Assembly: GCA_022560875.1 (NCBI GenBank)
Contig: JADFSH010000014.1
Location: forward strand, 1-46,607
Direction of reading: 5' to 3'
Source: Planctomycetota bacterium
GTDB lineage: Bacteria > Planctomycetota > Phycisphaerae > Phycisphaerales > SM1A02
Length of the DNA stretch: 46,607 bases
Both the position numbers and the translations under genes were made by a program. Positions 34,329 through 41,510 of this stretch are shown here, piece after piece (within the stretch, counting starts at the first letter, position 1; each line of letters starts with the position of its first letter). Under the pieces are notes generated by a model. The model worked only from the letters and a program-made list of their open reading frames with translations, was not told where the DNA came from and made no database searches.

Positions 34329-35124
34329 AAAAAACGTATTGACAAAATGGTGCATGGTGATCGGGATGGGATTTCTGGGCTTCGCTTCCGTCGGATGTGG
34401 CGGCGAAGATCCAGTTGTGACGGCTCCCACCGTCCGTAGGGCTGTATCAGCACCTACCATGGCCGAACCGATTCAGAGTGTGGTTCCTGTCGCAGAGCTG
34501 ATGGATCAACTCGGGATTGACAACCGTATTGTGTGGGATGAAGAAAAAGCCACGAACAGCACTCCGGCCCGGAAAGCGATTCTCGGCTTCTTTGATGCGT
34601 TTTCCCGTAGCGATCATCAATCCGTATCGGACATGCTTTCCCAGACGGATCGTTATGAGCTGGACCGGCTTGTCGAGTCAGGAGTATGGGGCCAATCGAC
34701 GGATCGTATCACTGAGGTTTTGATCGAGACCGGGGAAAGCCCCGAAGGGTTCGAGTGTGTCATGGCAATTTTCGAGGTTGGCGATACGTACCAGCCTCAA
34801 TTGTGGTATTACAGCGAGGAAGGCGACAACTACATTTTTGATGCAGTTTCGACCCCACCCGACATCATGAACAGGCTCTACGGATTGGACCCGATCGCCG
34901 TGTGGCATCAGATAATCCAGGAAGAGCATGAGCTTGCCAACCTGCTCGATGAGGATGTCAGTCCACTACAGATCGTACTCGACGATCGACCAAGTCGTGA
35001 TAACGCTTCAGCAGGTATCGCCTCAGAAGGTCCGACCGCGAGACCGGACAGAGCACCTCCCGCCGCTCCGGTTCGATCTCCGTCACGGAGTGTCCCCGGG
35101 CCCACAAGGCCCGGCGGAAGTTGA
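34315..35124 (+). CDS. Lipoprotein of unknown function inside the fab cluster
   Basis: The 269-residue product starts with a lipoprotein signal (MMDRRKNVLTKWCMVIGMGF, lipobox FASVGC, Cys near residue 28). A disordered linker follows, then a conserved-looking alpha+beta part (ARKAILGFFDAFSRSDHQSVSDMLSQTD..YELDRLV; TYQPQLWYYSEEGDNYIFDAV) resembling NTF2-like stress domains. The tail is Pro/Arg/Ser-rich. ATGs at 34315 and 34318 are both possible. It overlaps fabD by 14 nt, so it is co-transcribed with fatty acid genes. A terminator-like hairpin follows 38 nt later. The role is unknown. Confidence 0.7.
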   Translation: MMDRRKNVLTKWCMVIGMGFLGFASVGCGGEDPVVTAPTVRRAVSAPTMAEPIQSVVPVAELMDQLGIDNRIVWDEEKATNSTPARKAILGFFDAFSRSDHQSVSDMLSQTDRYELDRLVESGVWGQSTDRITEVLIETGESPEGFECVMAIFEVGDTYQPQLWYYSEEGDNYIFDAVSTPPDIMNRLYGLDPIAVWHQIIQEEHELANLLDEDVSPLQIVLDDRPSRDNASAGIASEGPTARPDRAPPAAPVRSPSRSVPGPTRPGGS

Positions 35125-35130
35125 ATCCAG

Positions 35131-35160
35131 TTGTATCTATCTGAATTCTGGAAGTACAAT
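35131..35160 (+). promoter_or_regulatory. Candidate fabG promoter
   Basis: TTGTAT (35131-35136), an 18 nt spacer and TACAAT (35155-35160, five of six -10 positions) could start transcription near 35167, inside the following hairpin. A start there would leave only a shortened stem in the fabG leader. Confidence 0.4.
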
Positions 35161-35162
35161 CT

Positions 35163-35187
35163 CAGCCCGCATTGAGCGGGCTGTTTT
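35163..35187 (+). terminator. Intrinsic terminator between lipoprotein gene and fabG
   Basis: An 8 bp perfect stem, CAGCCCGC (35163-35170) with GCGGGCTG (35176-35183), has a 5 nt loop ATTGA and is followed by TTTT (35184-35187). It ends the fabD-lipoprotein transcript or acts as an attenuator, since fabG begins only about 23-26 nt later. Confidence 0.7.
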
Positions 35188-35212
35188 CTATTGCAATGTC
35201 AGAGGGTGAATC

Positions 35213-35947
35213 ATCGAGCAGCGAGTCGCCATCGTCACGGGAGCCAGTCGGGGGATCGGGAAGGCCATCGCGGTCCGCTTGGCGACAGACGGCCATATGG
35301 TGGTTCTCATCAGTCGATCTGCCGACGCTTTGGAAGAAGTCAAAAAGGAAATTGAAGAGAAGGGTCATACGGCTGAGGTTCGCGTCTGTGATGTAGGAGA
35401 CGGTGATGCACTCAGAGCCTTGATCGAGGATGTGGCGTCAACCCATGGCCGGCTTGATATTCTGGTCAACAATGCCGGCATCACGCGTGATGGCCTTCTA
35501 ATGCGTATGTCCGATGAGGATTTCGATACTGTTTTGAACGTCAATCTCCGGTCGATCTTCGTGGCCTGTCGGGCTGCCGCCAGACCGATGATGAGAGGAC
35601 GCTTCGGACGGATTATCAATATTGGATCGGTGACCGGTTTGGTAGGAAATTCCGGCCAAGTCAACTACGCCGCGTCCAAAGCCGCTCTGGTGGGCCTGTC
35701 GAAATCGATAGCCAAAGAACTTGGCTCCAAAGGAGTTACATCAAATGTCGTTGCCCCGGGCTTCATCGAGACGGATATGACCGATAATCTCGGGTCGCAG
35801 ATTTTGGAGGGGGTGACGAAAACCATACCGCTCCGACGACTCGGCAAACCGGAAGAAATCGCTTCCGTCGTATCCTTTTTGGCTTCCGAGGATTCTTCCT
35901 ACCTGTCCGGGCAGGTCTTGGTGGTGGATGGGGGGCTGATCTGCTAG
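35213..35947 (+). CDS. fabG: 3-oxoacyl-ACP reductase, apparent ATC start
   Basis: FabG is the NADPH-dependent reductase of fatty acid elongation. All SDR motifs are present: VAIVTGASRGIGKAIA at the N-terminus, NNAG, the Ser-Tyr-Lys set (NIGSVTG...VNYAASKAAL) and PGFIETDM. The problem is the start. The frame has a TGA at 35207-35209, then ATC ATC GAG CAG, and no ATG, GTG or TTG before TTG at 35279, which would delete the cofactor-binding motif. AGAGGG (35201-35206) lies 6 nt before the second ATC (35213), a good distance. I therefore place the start at 35213 as a non-standard codon. A one-base error or mutation (for example a GTG at 35206 joined by a frameshift) is the alternative. Confidence 0.85.
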   Translation: MEQRVAIVTGASRGIGKAIAVRLATDGHMVVLISRSADALEEVKKEIEEKGHTAEVRVCDVGDGDALRALIEDVASTHGRLDILVNNAGITRDGLLMRMSDEDFDTVLNVNLRSIFVACRAAARPMMRGRFGRIINIGSVTGLVGNSGQVNYAASKAALVGLSKSIAKELGSKGVTSNVVAPGFIETDMTDNLGSQILEGVTKTIPLRRLGKPEEIASVVSFLASEDSSYLSGQVLVVDGGLIC

Positions 35948-35970
35948 ATTCTGGTAGGATCAGGGAGAGA

Positions 35971-35999
35971 TTGATTCAAGTCCATTGGGGGCTTATATT
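35971..35999 (+). promoter_or_regulatory. Sigma70-like promoter for acpP
   Basis: TTGATT (35971-35976), 17 nt and TATATT (35994-35999, five of six -10 positions) lie about 55 nt ahead of acpP, a gene expected to be highly expressed. This is a consensus match only. Confidence 0.5.
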
Positions 36000-36052
36000 G
36001 TCGGGCAATCTGAGTTCGTCAGTCAGGGAAAGTGTTCCTCAGGAGATTAAAC

Positions 36053-36298
36053 GTGATTGAATCTGAAATCGAAGCCAAGATCATTGACATCGTTGCCGAG
36101 CAGATGGGTGTGGATAAAGCTGAAATCACCCGGGAAACCAGCTTTGCCAATGATCTCAATGCAGACAGCCTCGACACCGTTGAGCTGGTCATGGAGTTCG
36201 AGGACGAGTTTGAAACGTCAATCCCGGATGAGGAAGCCGAGAAGATTCAAACCGTCGGCCATGCCATCGAATACATCCTGAAAGCCAGCAATTCATGA
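36053..36298 (+). CDS. acpP: Acyl carrier protein
   Basis: ACP carries growing acyl chains on a phosphopantetheine arm. The 81-residue acidic protein has the DSL attachment motif with Ser39 in [20 protein letters not shown] and the ending [14 protein letters not shown] at 36053 is the start, with AGGAG (36041-36045) 7 nt upstream; this gives the standard ACP length, whereas the upstream frame start at 36032 adds unrelated residues. It lies between fabG and fabF as in many bacteria. Confidence 0.96.
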   Translation: MIESEIEAKIIDIVAEQMGVDKAEITRETSFANDLNADSLDTVELVMEFEDEFETSIPDEEAEKIQTVGHAIEYILKASNS

Positions 36299-36382
36299 GT
36301 CATCTCTTCTGGCTGATTGCTCGACGGGCGTGGGTGCCACGTGGGTGCCTGAATTGATGCCTCCGCAAGAGACGTTCTGCAC

Positions 36383-37642
36383 ATGAACGTAATTTTAAAG
36401 CGAAGAGTCGTGATTACCGGCCTGGGTGCATTGACTGATGTCGGTCACGATGTCCCATCCACCTGGGATTCGCTCCTGGCAGGACGCTCCGGCATTCGTA
36501 CAGTCGCGGTGTTCGAGAACGATGACCAGTGGAGCACCAGCATTGCAGGCGAAGTGCGGGACTGGGATCCGACCTCCGTCATCGAGCGCCGTGATCTCAA
36601 AAGGCTCGATCGCGTCAGCCAGTTGGGTTTATATGCGGCAATCGAGGCAACCAATGACAGCCAGATCGATTTCACCTCCGGAGATCCCTATCGGAGGGGG
36701 GTGGTCATCGGCTCAGGAGTGGGGGGCATTCAGACGGTCGAGCAGGCCGATTATAAAATCTTCACGGTCGGGCCGAGGAAAGTCGGACCCTTTACCGTGC
36801 CGAAACTCATGGTCAACGCGCTGGCGGGAAACACTTCTATCCGTTTCAATCTCAGGGGCGTGAACAATGCTCCGGCCACGGCATGCGCGACCGGCGCCCA
36901 TGCCCTGGGGATCGCCTATCGACACATCGAGCGCGGGGATGCGGAGGTGATTCTGGCGGGCGGCGCGGAAGCCGCGGTTTGTCCACTCTGTATGGCCTCT
37001 TTCTCCTCGATGAAGGCGCTATCCACCCGCAATGATGAGCCGATGAAAGCTTCCCGGCCCTTCGATCGCGATCGCGACGGTTTTGTCCTGGCGGAAGGGG
37101 CGGCAATACTCGTGCTGGAGGAACTTGAACACGCAAAAGCTCGAGGTGCGACAATTTACGCGGAGATCCTCGGTTATGGTTGCACCGGGGATGCGGGGCA
37201 TATGGCCGCCCCGGATCCCCAGGGTATGGGCGCCCAAAAAGCCATGGAATTTGCTATTCGAGATGCCGGGTTGAATCTCGATCAGATCGATTTCATCAAC
37301 GCACACGGCACATCCACGCCGCTCGGCGATGCCGCGGAGGTCTTGGCCGTCAAGAACCTCTTTGGTGAACACGCGTCGAAGCTGGCCATGTGCTCGACGA
37401 AATCAATGACCGGGCACACCTTGGGGGCGGCGGGGGGACTGGAATCGTTGGCCGTCGTTCTCTGCCTGCTCCATGGAGTCATGACTCCAACGATCAATCT
37501 TGATAACCCGGATGAAGGCTTCGATCTGGATTTTGTCGCCCATGAAGCCCGCGAGAAAACGCTTCACTACGCACTGAATAACTCATTCGGTTTTGGTGGC
37601 CACAACGTAAGCCTCTGTTTCGGAAGATACCGAGGGGACTGA
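36383..37642 (+). CDS. fabF: 3-oxoacyl-ACP synthase II
   Basis: FabF performs the elongating condensation of acyl-ACP with malonyl-ACP. The 419-residue protein has Cys168 (ATACATGAHALG), His308 (NAHGTSTPLGD) and His345 (KSMTGHTLGAAGG), the complete KAS I/II triad, and the usual N-terminus RRVVITGLGALT. It closes the fatty-acid cluster. The gap after acpP is 84 nt and holds no clear terminator. Confidence 0.96.
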   Translation: MNVILKRRVVITGLGALTDVGHDVPSTWDSLLAGRSGIRTVAVFENDDQWSTSIAGEVRDWDPTSVIERRDLKRLDRVSQLGLYAAIEATNDSQIDFTSGDPYRRGVVIGSGVGGIQTVEQADYKIFTVGPRKVGPFTVPKLMVNALAGNTSIRFNLRGVNNAPATACATGAHALGIAYRHIERGDAEVILAGGAEAAVCPLCMASFSSMKALSTRNDEPMKASRPFDRDRDGFVLAEGAAILVLEELEHAKARGATIYAEILGYGCTGDAGHMAAPDPQGMGAQKAMEFAIRDAGLNLDQIDFINAHGTSTPLGDAAEVLAVKNLFGEHASKLAMCSTKSMTGHTLGAAGGLESLAVVLCLLHGVMTPTINLDNPDEGFDLDFVAHEAREKTLHYALNNSFGFGGHNVSLCFGRYRGD

Positions 37643-37668
37643 ATGCGTCGCGGGGGATATCCGCAACG

Positions 37669-38325
37669 CTAGAAGGGCAAACTCACTCCCAGATGTATGC
37701 TGAAGCTGTCTCGTCCCGGGTTGTTCTCAAAAAGATTCGCATTGGAGATGTGTTGCCAACCCACTGCTATGTTCAGCCTTAATTCGTATTCCATTGCCAG
37801 GGAGACTCCGATTGCCGCTTGGGGAACGAAGTTGAAGTGGGAGCCAGTGGTGGGAATTTTATGGGTCGTCCACAAGAGCCCTGCCCCGGATTCAAAGTAG
37901 ACGGCCCAGGCAGTCTCATGAAGAAAATACCAGCGGAAGAGGAGATTGAAATTTCCCCCCGCGGCATTTTGACTATCCTGATTGATATAAACGCCATTGA
38001 ACTCAGTGGAAATACTGAGATCATCGATGATGAAAAACTCCAAACCGAATCCGATCTCAGTGAGAGTGTTTATAGATTCATGCGTGGCGAACGCGCTTTG
38101 TATGGTCCAGCGATCCGCGCCTTGAGCGGCAAAACGCTGGATCTGAGTAATCTCCGGAACCTCAGGCTCATCCTGCAACACGCTCAGATTGAGTAGGGGA
38201 GAGGTATGAACGATCGAATCAAGCATCGAGATATCAGGCAGACGCAGAATCGGCTCTTGGGGCGATGGGCTTGCTTCGGGCGTGGTGGTGCTGAGTATCG
38301 CACAGAGCAGAGTCTCGGTCCTCAC
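37669..38325 (-). CDS. PagL-like lipid A 3-O-deacylase
   Basis: The 218-residue protein matches the acyloxyacyl hydrolase/PagL outer-membrane barrel family, which trims the 3-O acyl chain of lipid A. The diagnostic stretch WQHISNANLFENNPG gives His192 and Ser194. The residue at the position of the catalytic Glu of PagL (12 after Ser) is Asp206, a conservative change. The protein ends in LGVSLPF with terminal Phe, as barrels do. The GTG start at 38325 has GGGAG about 9 nt upstream; its signal peptide (MRTETLLCAILS) is short and weak. Its position beside the fatty acid genes fits an envelope-lipid theme. Confidence 0.75.
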   Translation of the reverse strand: MRTETLLCAILSTTTPEASPSPQEPILRLPDISMLDSIVHTSPLLNLSVLQDEPEVPEITQIQRFAAQGADRWTIQSAFATHESINTLTEIGFGLEFFIIDDLSISTEFNGVYINQDSQNAAGGNFNLLFRWYFLHETAWAVYFESGAGLLWTTHKIPTTGSHFNFVPQAAIGVSLAMEYELRLNIAVGWQHISNANLFENNPGRDSFSIHLGVSLPF

Positions 38326-39448
38326 TGAGGCTTTCTCCCAAGGTTGACGATTTTGTTCGGGGGTATGGAAACAACCAGTTTAAAGAAACTGCCTCAAACG
38401 GCAAGCAATAACTATGTGAGAGGTCGGCGGGGAGTGAATTTTGACCGTGAAACGATTGCTTCCGGTGACCGATAATAGTGATCACGATTCACGCGATGTT
38501 CAGGAGCTACATAAAGTGTGATCAGTGTGTTCAGCATTCAATGCAGAGGTGCCGGTTAAACTGGCTGATGCGTGTGGGTATTTCACTTTTTGTGAGATTG
38601 TATTTGCACAGGGAGTTCAGATGGCGATGTTGCTTCTCCACAATTGACGTTGCTACGTAACTCGAAGCTTCATCAGGAAATGAATGTCGGAAGCGACGGT
38701 CAAAAATAGAATCCGCCGCCCGAACGCTCCGACACTTTCGGACGGCGGTACGCCACGACCCGAAGGTCGCGAATAGATGGATTATCGAACAGACATTCCA
38801 CAGTAGTCGCCTTTGCTCCCTCGGGTCAATGCCAGATCGACACCTTCGTCATATTTTTGTAAGTGTTTTATTTTCAGTATGTTACGGTATTTTCCCAATA
38901 GTCGCCCCTACTCCCTCTCCGGGAAGTGGTCATAAAAGGCGATTTCGTGACTCGCATCGAGATCCGGTTCACCAGAACCCAAATTGCAGGGGCTGTCCCG
39001 TCTCGGCGCAGGCACGACACAGAGTCATTTCAATATTCCACGTATATGGGGATCAGGAGAGGAAAACGGGGGGGATCTGGAGCCTATCAACTTCTCTCTT
39101 GGGGTTCAGAACTTCTTCCTATCGTCGATTCTTGGGGGTTTACCCTGATTGAGGCTGTTTCCTGAAAGTAGGTGAGATGAATGGTTCTTGGGGAGGCCGC
39201 GACGCTCGATCTGGTTGAATTGTGGGAGAAAGAAGCCACTCTTGTCGGATTGGGGGATCATCTGTTCGTATTTCTGTCGAGCCCGATCCGCCGGTCATCT
39301 GGAAACCTGGTGCAAATATTGTTCATAAATACTTACCTGGATGAGATACAACGCAGCGCAGCCAAGCCGGGTGATCTCGCGACACAAGTGTTGTGACCGT
39401 GTTGTGCTATGCGTTCGCACGTTTTTGAGTTCTCTTCCCCGTAATAGC
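38326..39448. other. 1.1 kb stretch without a convincing gene
   Basis: Composition is more AT-rich than the fatty-acid cluster. Several short frames exist. One at 39181-39396 (71 codons, AGGTGAG just upstream) is the most gene-like but has no recognised domain. One ending at 39165 closes with GFTLIEAVS, resembling a type IV pilin cleavage motif but at the wrong end of the chain. Two stem-loops lie at 38713-38769. Two loosely similar stretches (about 38803-38826 and 38896-38923, both with AGTCGCC..ACTCCCT-like cores) may be a degraded repeat. It is probably old intergenic or decayed DNA. Confidence 0.5.
38713..38748. repeat. 12 bp inverted repeat (stem-loop) followed by a smaller hairpin
   Basis: CCGCCGCCCGAA (38713-38724) pairs with TTCGGACGGCGG (38737-38748) with one mismatch across a 12 nt loop. 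A second hairpin, CGACC-CGAA-GGTCG (38756-38769), follows closely. There is no T-tract, so this is not a plain terminator; a structured RNA or REP-like element is possible. Confidence 0.5.
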
Positions 39449-40120
39449 TCATTCGGGCAGCATCAGCCTGATCAGTTCCGCCACGTTGCTCATGGCTTGG
39501 GTGGAATGATTACGCAGTTCCAGGACCACCGGTAACAGGCTTGGGCGACACAGGAGTCTGCGCATGACGTATCCCCACCGCGTGCCGCCGGTGTCGTCCA
39601 CCCATTGATCGATGTCTTCCGGAAGCAATGAGGAAAGATCATCGCTTACGCCCCGAACGATGCCCCACGTCCAGCCGAACTTGCGAGCGGCAATGGCAAA
39701 TTCTACGGATTCCAGATCGATGAGCATGCCACCGGTTTCGTGATGCATGAGCTGTCGGGCGAGTCGGCCGCTGAGGGAGGCGTTGGTGGAGGTAATGATG
39801 ATGTCTGTGTTTCCGTCCGGTTTCGCAATGCCTTTCAGTGTCGGGGACCAGTGCGTTTCGCCCGGTTCATCGACAACTTCCGTGATGACATGCGCGCTAC
39901 CAGCCTCGCATTCGGCCGTCAGGGATCCCGCCAGACCGGCTAGTATCACCGGGGCGTTGTTGGATTTGCGATGTTGCGCCCAGAGGCAGATGCTGTCCGC
40001 TCCGGGGCCGCAGCAGACAATATCGTAATGTTCTTCCATACCCTCTTTCTGGAGCATCTGGCTTTCAAACTCCAGCGCGCAGAGGATAACCGGCCTATCA
40101 GATTTGAGTGGATCGGCCAT
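39449..40120 (-). CDS. Nucleoside phosphorylase/nucleosidase-like protein
   Basis: The 223-residue protein belongs to the purine nucleoside phosphorylase (PNP_UDP_1) superfamily that includes MTA/SAH nucleosidase, futalosine hydrolase and the hopanoid enzyme HpnG. Signs are ILCALEFESQML at the start, ILAGLAGSL (phosphate or water side), IDLESVEFAIAARKFGWTWG with the ribose-binding Glu, and IVRGVSDD with the catalytic Asp. Sequence alone does not decide which base or nucleoside is used. The C-terminus is helical and extended. Confidence 0.7.
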   Translation of the reverse strand: MADPLKSDRPVILCALEFESQMLQKEGMEEHYDIVCCGPGADSICLWAQHRKSNNAPVILAGLAGSLTAECEAGSAHVITEVVDEPGETHWSPTLKGIAKPDGNTDIIITSTNASLSGRLARQLMHHETGGMLIDLESVEFAIAARKFGWTWGIVRGVSDDLSSLLPEDIDQWVDDTGGTRWGYVMRRLLCRPSLLPVVLELRNHSTQAMSNVAELIRLMLPE

Positions 40121-40170
40121 AACCTAGAAGCCTAGCGTATTGTTGGAAAGTGTGGCAGGGGTGAACCGGT

Positions 40171-40566
40171 TTAGAAGTTCGCGTGAGGTCCAGTGAACAG
40201 CACCGTGTCCGGCGTCGTGAAACCCATCGTTTGCAGCGGTAGATCAGGGAATCTTTCCTGCACCTTCTCAGAGGTGATGAGGGTTGCCAGAAGCTCATCG
40301 GTCTGGCGGTCGTAGATCGAGTAGCGCGGACCGAGATCGGTACTGAAAATCATTAACAAATAGTTGCCATTCTCGATCGATCCGAGTGAGGTAAGCCCCT
40401 CATGAGGATTCGTGGAGAAGTGTCCCGCTTCGACTTGATTTCCGTGCTCGACATTTTCCGCAGCAGTGTCAGAGGGACTGAAGATGCTGGCCATGACGAT
40501 GAACGCGAAACCAAGGGAAAGCCCGGCAACGAGTTTTTCGACGAGGGTGGATTTCTGCTTATTCAT
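40171..40566 (-). CDS. Small membrane-anchored or exported unknown protein
   Basis: The 131-residue product has an N-terminal hydrophobic helix (LVAGLSLGFAFIVMASIF) and then a soluble part with NGNYLLMIFSTDLGPRYSIYDRQTDELLATLIT, which reads as a short beta hairpin domain. No family is recognised. It is on the same strand as the nucleosidase-like gene, 50 nt upstream, so the two may share a transcript. The ribosome site is weak. Confidence 0.55.
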   Translation of the reverse strand: MNKQKSTLVEKLVAGLSLGFAFIVMASIFSPSDTAAENVEHGNQVEAGHFSTNPHEGLTSLGSIENGNYLLMIFSTDLGPRYSIYDRQTDELLATLITSEKVQERFPDLPLQTMGFTTPDTVLFTGPHANF

Positions 40567-40673
40567 GCCGTTTCTATCGACCGGAAGGTGAGGGTGTGTG
40601 AGTCGATTTCTGGCTCCTGAGGCTTGTCCGGTCCGATGAAATGCCTACGATGCACGTCCATTGACCCTCGTTC

Positions 40674-40748
40674 GACCCCATCGTCTAGTCAGGTCCAGGA
40701 CGTCAGGTTTTCATCCTGAAAACAGGGGTTCGAATCCCCTTGGGGTCG
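40674..40748 (+). tRNA. tRNA-Glu (anticodon TTC)
   Basis: A full cloverleaf can be drawn. The acceptor stem is GACCCCA (40674-40680) with TGGGGTC (40741-40747). The anticodon stem TCAGG/CCTGA encloses loop TTTTCAT with TTC at 40710-40712. The T arm AGGGG-TTCGAAT-CCCCT spans 40724-40740. Discriminator G is at 40748. CCA is not encoded. It reads GAA/GAG codons. It stands alone, just before the mobile-looking region. Confidence 0.95.
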
Positions 40749-40835
40749 CTTTGCTTTGAGAAAGAGAAGAGCCTATCGGGTGCGATGGGCCGACTCGGCG
40801 AGTAGGTGGCAGGCTGATTGCAAACGTCCGGATAA

Positions 40836-40857
40836 AGCCCCGCGATGACGCGGGGCT
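40836..40857 (-). terminator. Hairpin downstream of HARE-HTH gene
   Basis: A perfect 9 bp stem, AGCCCCGCG (40836-40844) with CGCGGGGCT (40849-40857), has a 4 nt loop. Read on the minus strand it is followed by TTATC, a weak T-tract, 45 nt past the HARE-HTH stop. It may also serve as the end of the tRNA-Glu transcript on the plus strand. Confidence 0.55.
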
Positions 40858-40901
40858 CATGTCATTGATGGGGGGTTGACTGCGGTCGATCGAGTCCGGG
40901 A

Positions 40902-41282
40902 TTAGCGGCCGGAACTGGCCACTTTGCTCCGCTGGAACCGACCTCGATCAGCCTTGACGAAGCGCGACTGCTTGCCGTTCTTCTTGATGTCGCGAATGAT
41001 CGCACTGGAGAGCGTGGCCGCTGGCGTTTTGCCCTGCGTGGTCCACAAGCGACGCTTTAGGATCGCGTCGATCATCTCTCCACAACTCATCGAATTCGCC
41101 GCGTCGGCCAGGACACTCGCCGCGGCATCCAGAAGGTTCGTGCGTTTGCTATTGCCTTGTGATTCCTTCGTGGGGATCCCTTTTGATTTCGCCTTCCTCT
41201 TTGCCGTGGTAGTCGCTCGCCCATCGCTGGTCTTGGCTCGCTTGGACGGTGCCTTCTTCGTCGTAGTCTTTTTGGTCGCCAT
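40902..41282 (-). CDS. HARE-HTH protein with basic histone-like tail
   Basis: ATG at 41282 has AAGGAG 8 nt upstream and is preferred to 41306. The protein of about 126 residues has an N-terminal 50 residues rich in Lys, Thr and Ser (ATKKTTTKKAPSKRAK) like a histone H1 tail. A HARE-HTH (HB1/ASXL) winged helix follows: LLDAAASVLADAANSMSCGE, MIDAILKRRLW, GKTPAATLSSAIIRDIKKNG, RFVKADRGRF. HARE-HTH domains are linked to chromatin proteins in eukaryotes and to restriction or DNA-modification proteins in bacteria. It lies beside a serine recombinase on the same strand. A nucleoid-binding role is inferred. Confidence 0.75.
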   Translation of the reverse strand: MATKKTTTKKAPSKRAKTSDGRATTTAKRKAKSKGIPTKESQGNSKRTNLLDAAASVLADAANSMSCGEMIDAILKRRLWTTQGKTPAATLSSAIIRDIKKNGKQSRFVKADRGRFQRSKVASSGR

Positions 41283-41510
41283 GTCGGGTCTCCTTTCGGT
41301 GGTCATGTGTTAAGCCCTGCGGCCGATCCGCCGAGCATCGGGACCACACAGGGGCATGGACTTGGCGACCAGGCAAGGGCATTTTGCTAGGAATCGGACA
41401 ATTGAGGCAATGGGTGGGGATGGCAGGACGAAGCTGCGACACGATGGCACACGGGCCACGACGGGCCGACGTGTGTGTGCCGGTAGGACGGCAGGCAATG
41501 TGGAGCCAGA

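Noticed and set aside
38926-39165. Frame ending GFTLIEAVS, like a type IV prepilin cleavage motif
   Set aside because: The motif should be near the N-terminus with a long hydrophobic helix after it; here it is the last nine residues before the stop.
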